Assembly (NCBI GenBank): GCA_949358305.1
Contig: OX442314.1
Span: 39,591,081-39,655,080, forward strand
From: Strigamia acuminata
Taxonomy: Eukaryota; Arthropoda; Chilopoda; Geophilomorpha; Linotaeniidae
Reading direction: 5' to 3'
DNA: 64,000 nucleotides
Of the stretch, positions 58,547-64,000 are shown piece after piece (within the stretch, counting starts at the first letter, position 1; every line of letters begins with the position of its first letter). A program made the position numbers and the translations under genes. Under the pieces are notes generated by a model. That model saw only the letters and a program-made list of their open reading frames with translations. It was not told where the DNA came from and did no database searches.

Positions 58547-59254
58547 TCACTTCTTTTTCATTCATAGGCGATTTCCTGCATCGTCAGAGTGGCCGACTGT
58601 TGCTTACCTGGTGGAGGGACACGACGACCGTGAGTCTGCTCAGCACGAACGTCGACCCGTTGGCGGCGCCCGGGCACGTCTCCCGTCGCATCGGCGGCAA
58701 CAGGGTGGACGTCCGTTGCCCGGCGCCCGCGCTTTCGTACACGCGCAATTTCCACTGGGTGGACGTGCTGAACAGGCTGGTCTCCTCGTTCCGCATCGGG
58801 CGCCGTTCCCCGTACTGGCACCGGTACTTCTTCTTCCACAAGCTGAACCAAGGTGAGCGGGGCGCCGTTTGCCACCGATTAATCCGTCGCTAATTAATTC
58901 TCGCTTCTCTTCTCTTCTCTTCTTCCAGTGTGCGTCAACGCCCGAATCAATATGCTCGAGGCGACCTCGGGCGCGCGAGGCGGCCGATCGCAGCTGCAGT
59001 TCAGGAGAGCGCTCGCCACCCAACTCGTGTCTCGACGGGAGGGGGCCGTGCCGGGCGCGGCCCCCGCGCCCGGCGGACCCGTCGTCCACCGGCTCGAACA
59101 CACGTCCAAGAGCAAGCGGTGCAAGGTGTGTTACGTGCGCCGCAAGGAACGGCACGAGAGCAGTTGGTGGTGCGTCCCCTGCGAAATCAACCTGTGCCGG
59201 CCGAAACACGGTCGCGATTGTTTTCAGATCCACGTGGCCGGCGCGGACAAGTGA
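56888..59254 (+). CDS. piggyBac-type transposase-derived protein, six exons, intact
   Basis: Exons: 56,888-57,130; 57,211-57,927; 58,010-58,155; 58,236-58,456; 58,568-58,852; 58,929-59,254. All introns are GT-AG and the frame joins without a break to TGA, giving 645 residues. After a basic, Pro-run-containing N-terminus comes the DDE_Tnp_1_7 fold: DELYAYLGILVLTGYNRQPE, RFEEVSRYLHY, then the three catalytic Asp at 307 (VDESMIAYRGRS), 396 (IACDNRFTS) and 508 (HWVDVLNRL). The C-terminal Cys-rich domain is complete in outline (C602, C605, C619, C622, C627, H631, C635). piggyBac transposases cut and paste at TTAA. I found no TTAA-flanked terminal repeats, and five introns are unusual for a mobile copy, so a domesticated (PGBD-like) gene is more likely than an active element. 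Confidence 0.9.
57418..57482 (+). repeat. (CTC)n tract encoding a Pro run in the piggyBac gene
   Basis: About 20 CCT/CCC codons in exon 2 give a poly-Pro segment before the transposase domain. Confidence 0.9.
58493..58545 (+). repeat. (GATT)n microsatellite in a piggyBac intron
   Basis: About 13 units, inside the intron 58,457-58,567. Confidence 0.95.
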
Positions 59255-59582
59255 CCGCGACGTTTCCACGACCGAGCGCGCGCCGACGCTCGGGCGGCCA
59301 ACCGGCCGGTTAATTTTGTTTTATTTCATTCCTCCATTTGCCAGAACGCGGCGGAGTAGTTTTGTTTGTTTTGCTTATTTATTTATTTATTCATTTATTC
59401 CATTTTTTTTGTAAGTTAATTTTATTATTTATTAACAAAGGCAACAATGACGACGTATTGTCGATGCCGACAAAGAAAAAGAAAAAAAAGAAAACAAACG
59501 AACAAATCAATAAAAACGAACAAAAACAGACAAGTGAAACGAAAACGTGTGAATTAATTAGCTCGATCGGCCAACCAATCAA
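59255..59582. other. Convergent 3' ends
   Basis: The 3' flanks of the piggyBac gene (plus) and the coiled-coil gene (minus) meet here. No other gene. Confidence 0.5.
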
Positions 59583-61142
<1,560 letters not shown>

Positions 61143-61429
61143 CCGTAAAAAAAAAAAAATGGCGTCGGAGAAAAAAAAAACCTATGGCGTGGTCGGAATG
61201 CGACTGTCTGTCTGCCTGCCTGTCAGTCCGTCAGCCAGCCAGTCAGCTGACGACACGAAAAAAATAAAAAAAAAATGAACAAACAAACAAACAAACAAAT
61301 AAATAATAGTAATAATAATAATAATTATTATTAAACAAAAAATAATTAATAACCGGTAACTAATTAACGACGATTAACAACGGCGAGAATGAATGGTAAC
61401 GACGGCGAACGTTGTCGTTGAAATTGGCG
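61143..61429. other. Intergenic, simple repeats
   Basis: The 5' flank of the coiled-coil gene: a (AAAC)n run near 61,278-61,300 and (AAT)n near 61,305-61,330. No gene. Confidence 0.5.
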
Positions 61430-62660
61430 GCGCTTTATCATCGGCCCCGAGTGGCCGAGCGGGCAGGGTGACCTGCCGCACGGAGCTGGTGACCGAGGGT
61501 TCGAGTCCCGCTTCCCGCCGATTTTTCATTTCTGGCAAAAACTGTATTGTCAAACAAATACGCATTCCTGGGGTTTCGATTGATATTGCCCCGTTCCAGT
61601 TCGTTCGTCCATACTTATTAGTTCTCTTCAGATGGTGATGATGAACACTCTCCCGCGGGGTTGCGGGAGGGTGGGGGGGGAGTCGAAAGATTCGGCTCTC
61701 CTTTTATTTATTTATTTATTTTATTTTATTTTATTTTATTTTTTTCGTTTACATACATATATTTGTTTTTATTTTTATTCTTTTTCTTTTCTTTTCTTTT
61801 CTTTTTTTCCGAGATTCGAACAGAACTGCCGAGTTAAGTTAAGTTGGGCTAAAACAGAAAAGGAAGAAATTCGAAGCGACGGTTCTAGACGGCTACGAGG
61901 GCGGTTTATCTTCGGCCCCGGGTGGCCGAGCGGGCAGGGTGACCTGCCGCACGGAGCTGGTGACCGAGGGTTCGAGTCCCGCTTCCCGCCGATTTTTCAT
62001 TTCTGGCAAAAACTGTATCACAGAAACACTCATATCTATCTTAACATTGTCGAGTCTATTGCACGGTTGTGCGCCATTCTTTCTCTTCAGATAGTGAGGC
62101 ACACTCTCTCGCGAGGTTGCGAGAGGGTGGGGGGAAGTCGGAAGATTCGGCTCTCCTTTTGTTTTTATTTTTTTCGTTCATATTTTTGTTTTTATTTCTA
62201 TTCTTTTTCTCTTCTCTTCTCTTCTTTTCTTTTTTTCTCTTTTCTTTTTTTTTTTTGTTTTTTCCTCCCCGAGATTCGAACGGGGCTGCCGAGTCGAGTT
62301 GGGTTAAAACAGAAAAGGAAGAAATTCGAAGCGACGAAATTCTAGACGGCCACGAGGACGGTTTATCTTCGGGCCCGGGTGGCCGAGCGGGCAGGGTGAC
62401 CTGCCGCACGGAGTTGGTGACCGAGAGTTCGAGTCCCGCTCCCGCCGACTTTTCATTTCCGACAAAGCTGTATTGTCAAACACGCATTCCACAGCATTTC
62501 AGTTGATATTGCCAAATATTGTGCCGTTCCAGTTTGGTCCCTTATTATTTCGAGATGGTGATGATGAACACTTTCCCGCGGGGTTGCGAGGGGGTGGGGG
62601 AGAGTCGAAAGATTCGGTTCTCCTTTTGTTTTTATTTTTATTTTTATTTTTATTTATTTT
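61430..62660 (+). repeat. Right array of tRNA-like repeat units (three units)
   Basis: tRNA-like segments at 61,443-61,521, 61,913-61,992 and 62,371-62,450, hairpins at 61,650, 62,106 and 62,573. Layout and spacing are as in the left array, with a longer loop side (GGGGTT) in the hairpins and GTCGAAAGATTCGGCTCTCC in place of GTCGAAGGTATCGGCCCTT. Both arrays are in the same orientation. Confidence 0.85.
61650..61669 (+). ncRNA. Covarying hairpin downstream of the tRNA-like segment
   Basis: CTCCCGC-GGGGTT-GCGGGAG here; CTCTCGC-GAGGTT-GCGAGAG at 62,106-62,125; CTCCCGC...GCGGGAG at 55,959-55,979; CTCTCGC...GCGGGAG (T-G pair) at 55,489-55,509 and 56,381-56,401. The copy at 62,573-62,592 has one mismatch. 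Confidence 0.6.
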
Positions 62661-63297
62661 GTTTTATTTTGTTTTATTTTTTATTTTTTAATTTTCAATT
62701 TTATTCAATTTTTCTCCCCCCCCCCCCGTCGATCATCGTCGCCACCGTCTCGTGTGGCGGTCGGGTGAAAGGAAAAAAAAAAGAAAAAAAAAAAAAAAAA
62801 AAAAAAAGAAAGAAAACCCTTCGCATCACCTTATCCGCGATGTGTCGGGAGGGCGTCTGAGAACCCACTCGCCCATTCTCAGCGGCCGCATTTTCCAATT
62901 TTCGCCACCGGATGTCGCGCTCGCGTCACGCTCGTCCGTATCCCTCTCATCCCCACTCGTTGATCGACCTACTGGCTTCTTCGTCTCCCCTTTCGTCGCT
63001 CCTGCCGAGAAAGGTAAGCGAGATCGTCAATCGGATCGGGTCGGGTCGGACCGAAACCAACTCGACCGATCGACACGCGTCCTCCCGTTTCTCGGCCGCC
63101 GACGCGCGACCGGGATTAATTGATTGGTTTGGTTCGGTTCGGTTCGGTTCGGTCCGATCGGCGAATTTTCTCTTTCGTACGTTCGTTCATTCGTTCGTTC
63201 GCTCACTCGTTTGTTTGTTTATTATTTAAATCTAGCCACTCCATTCGTTCGTCCATTTTTTTTTTTCCCCGTCAACATCCTCATCGCCGCCGCCGAC
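62661..63297 (+). other. 5' region with a possible short exon
   Basis: An A-run (62,773-62,815) is followed by a possible exon: ATG 62,912 to 63,013, 34 codons (MSRSRHARPYPSHPHS...) ending AAG/GTAAGC. The splice donor is good, but joining it to the downstream exons does not keep the best frame, so it may be an untranslated or alternative first exon. (GGTTC)n at 63,127-63,153. Confidence 0.3.
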
Positions 63298-64000
63298 ATG
63301 TCGGGACATCGCCGCGACCACCCTTCGTAAGTTTCGCGACCGTTTAGTTAGTCAGTCAGTCAGTCAGTCAGTCGGTTAGCTAGTTGGTTAATCGACCAGC
63401 CAACCGACCGACTTTCTTTTATCTTTATTTTTTTTTTTCTAAGGATTCCACAGCCGCCGCCGCTGCCACGCTCCATGGTCGAGTGGAACCTGGGCGCGGG
63501 ACGGGGCAGGGCGTCCCGATGGGCCGGTCGCGCGGCCCGCGGCTACCCGTGAGTACCGTGATCGATCAATTACTTGATTTATTTATTTATTTTAATTTCT
63601 TTTGGTTTTTTTTTTTTTTTTTTTTTTTTAGAATTCCACCGCCACCCATCACGCCGGACATGGAGGTGATCGGCGCGGCGGTGGATGCGGCCGGTCGCTC
63701 CGCCGCGGCGTGCAGGGCGGCCGAGGGCGTCGCCCGCGCCCTCGAGTTTCCCGTTCCAGAGGTGGCCATGGCGGTGGGCACGACGTCGGTGGTCGTGGCG
63801 GCCCGCCTGGCCACGTGGGCGACCCGCGCGGCCTTCAGCTCGGTCGCGGCGGCCGTAGCGGTGGTCGCGGCCACGACGGGCAACGAGGAGGCGGTCGACG
63901 CCGTCGTCACGGCGGCCGGTGCGGTCGGGGCGGCTGAGGCAGCCACCATCGCCGTCGACGAGGCCGCGACGGCGGTAGAGGCGAGCGCGCGAGGACTCCG
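63298..64000 (+). CDS. Ala-rich protein, first three exons, runs off the right edge
   Basis: Exons: 63,298-63,326 (TTC/GTAAGT), 63,444-63,548 (CCC/GTGAGT) and 63,632 to beyond 64,000 (acceptors CTAAG and TTTTAG). Phases 2 and 2 join cleanly. The visible 167 or so residues start MSGHRRDHPS, have two PIPPPP-type Pro motifs at the exon starts, a Gly/Arg-rich stretch (EWNLGAGRGRASRWAGRAAR), then a long Ala/Val-rich region with repeated acidic residues. No domain is recognised. The frame is open to the window end. Confidence 0.6.

Noticed and set aside
61443-61521. tRNA-Leu or tRNA-Ser gene
   Set aside because: Box A and box B are present, but the acceptor ends do not pair and no clear anticodon arm can be drawn; six copies in arrays indicate a SINE-like repeat.

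Overview
The window is animal (metazoan, probably invertebrate) nuclear DNA. It has GT-AG introns, BTB, cullin, THAP, SRPK and PHD proteins, Ty3/gypsy, MULE and piggyBac elements, tRNA-derived repeats and large satellites, and no bacterial gene organisation. I cannot name the species. Everything here was read by eye; no database search or folding program was run.

There are two halves. From 1 to about 41,910 the DNA is AT-rich and crowded with mobile elements. It starts with a decayed MULE transposase plus Ulp1-like protease (1-2372). Two inverted copies of one long repeat follow, at 2,640-4,084 and 29,631-33,150; the right copy carries 36 units of a 57-bp satellite. Between them lie a divergent gene pair, an SRPK-like kinase with a C-terminal membrane anchor (minus) and a BTB-BACK protein (plus), separated by a 31-bp satellite. 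The same interval holds several copies of a gag-bearing retroelement family (here called X), an LTR retrotransposon with identical-looking 623-bp LTRs and a target duplication nested in one X copy, a CUL5 retrocopy, a THAP exon and a decayed paralog of the BTB gene. From 33,620 to 38,109 there is a tandem segmental duplication whose second copy carries a DNA transposon. Remnants of RING, zinc-finger and gypsy genes follow, then the 5' end of a gypsy element with a perfect tRNA-Leu(CAA) primer-binding site, cut off at about 41,909.

From about 41,910 the composition becomes clearly GC-rich. This half holds a palindromic GTTAAC satellite (42,780-44,200), a small acidic-protein gene (minus), a tandem array of about 600-bp units each with a UUCG-capped hairpin (46,365-49,800), and four intron-containing genes whose reading frames join cleanly across introns: a 953-residue zinc-finger/RS/PHD protein, a 645-residue piggyBac-type protein with all three catalytic aspartates, a 445-residue coiled-coil protein (minus) and an Ala-rich protein running off the right edge. 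Two three-unit arrays of a tRNA-like repeat with a covarying hairpin flank the piggyBac and coiled-coil genes.

No pathway links these genes. The best candidates for something new are the two structured repeat arrays in the GC-rich half, the exon-rich piggyBac and PHD genes, the anchored SRPK-like kinase, and the 25.5-kb segment bounded by inverted satellite-bearing repeats. The abrupt junction at 41.91 kb may be real or an assembly join.
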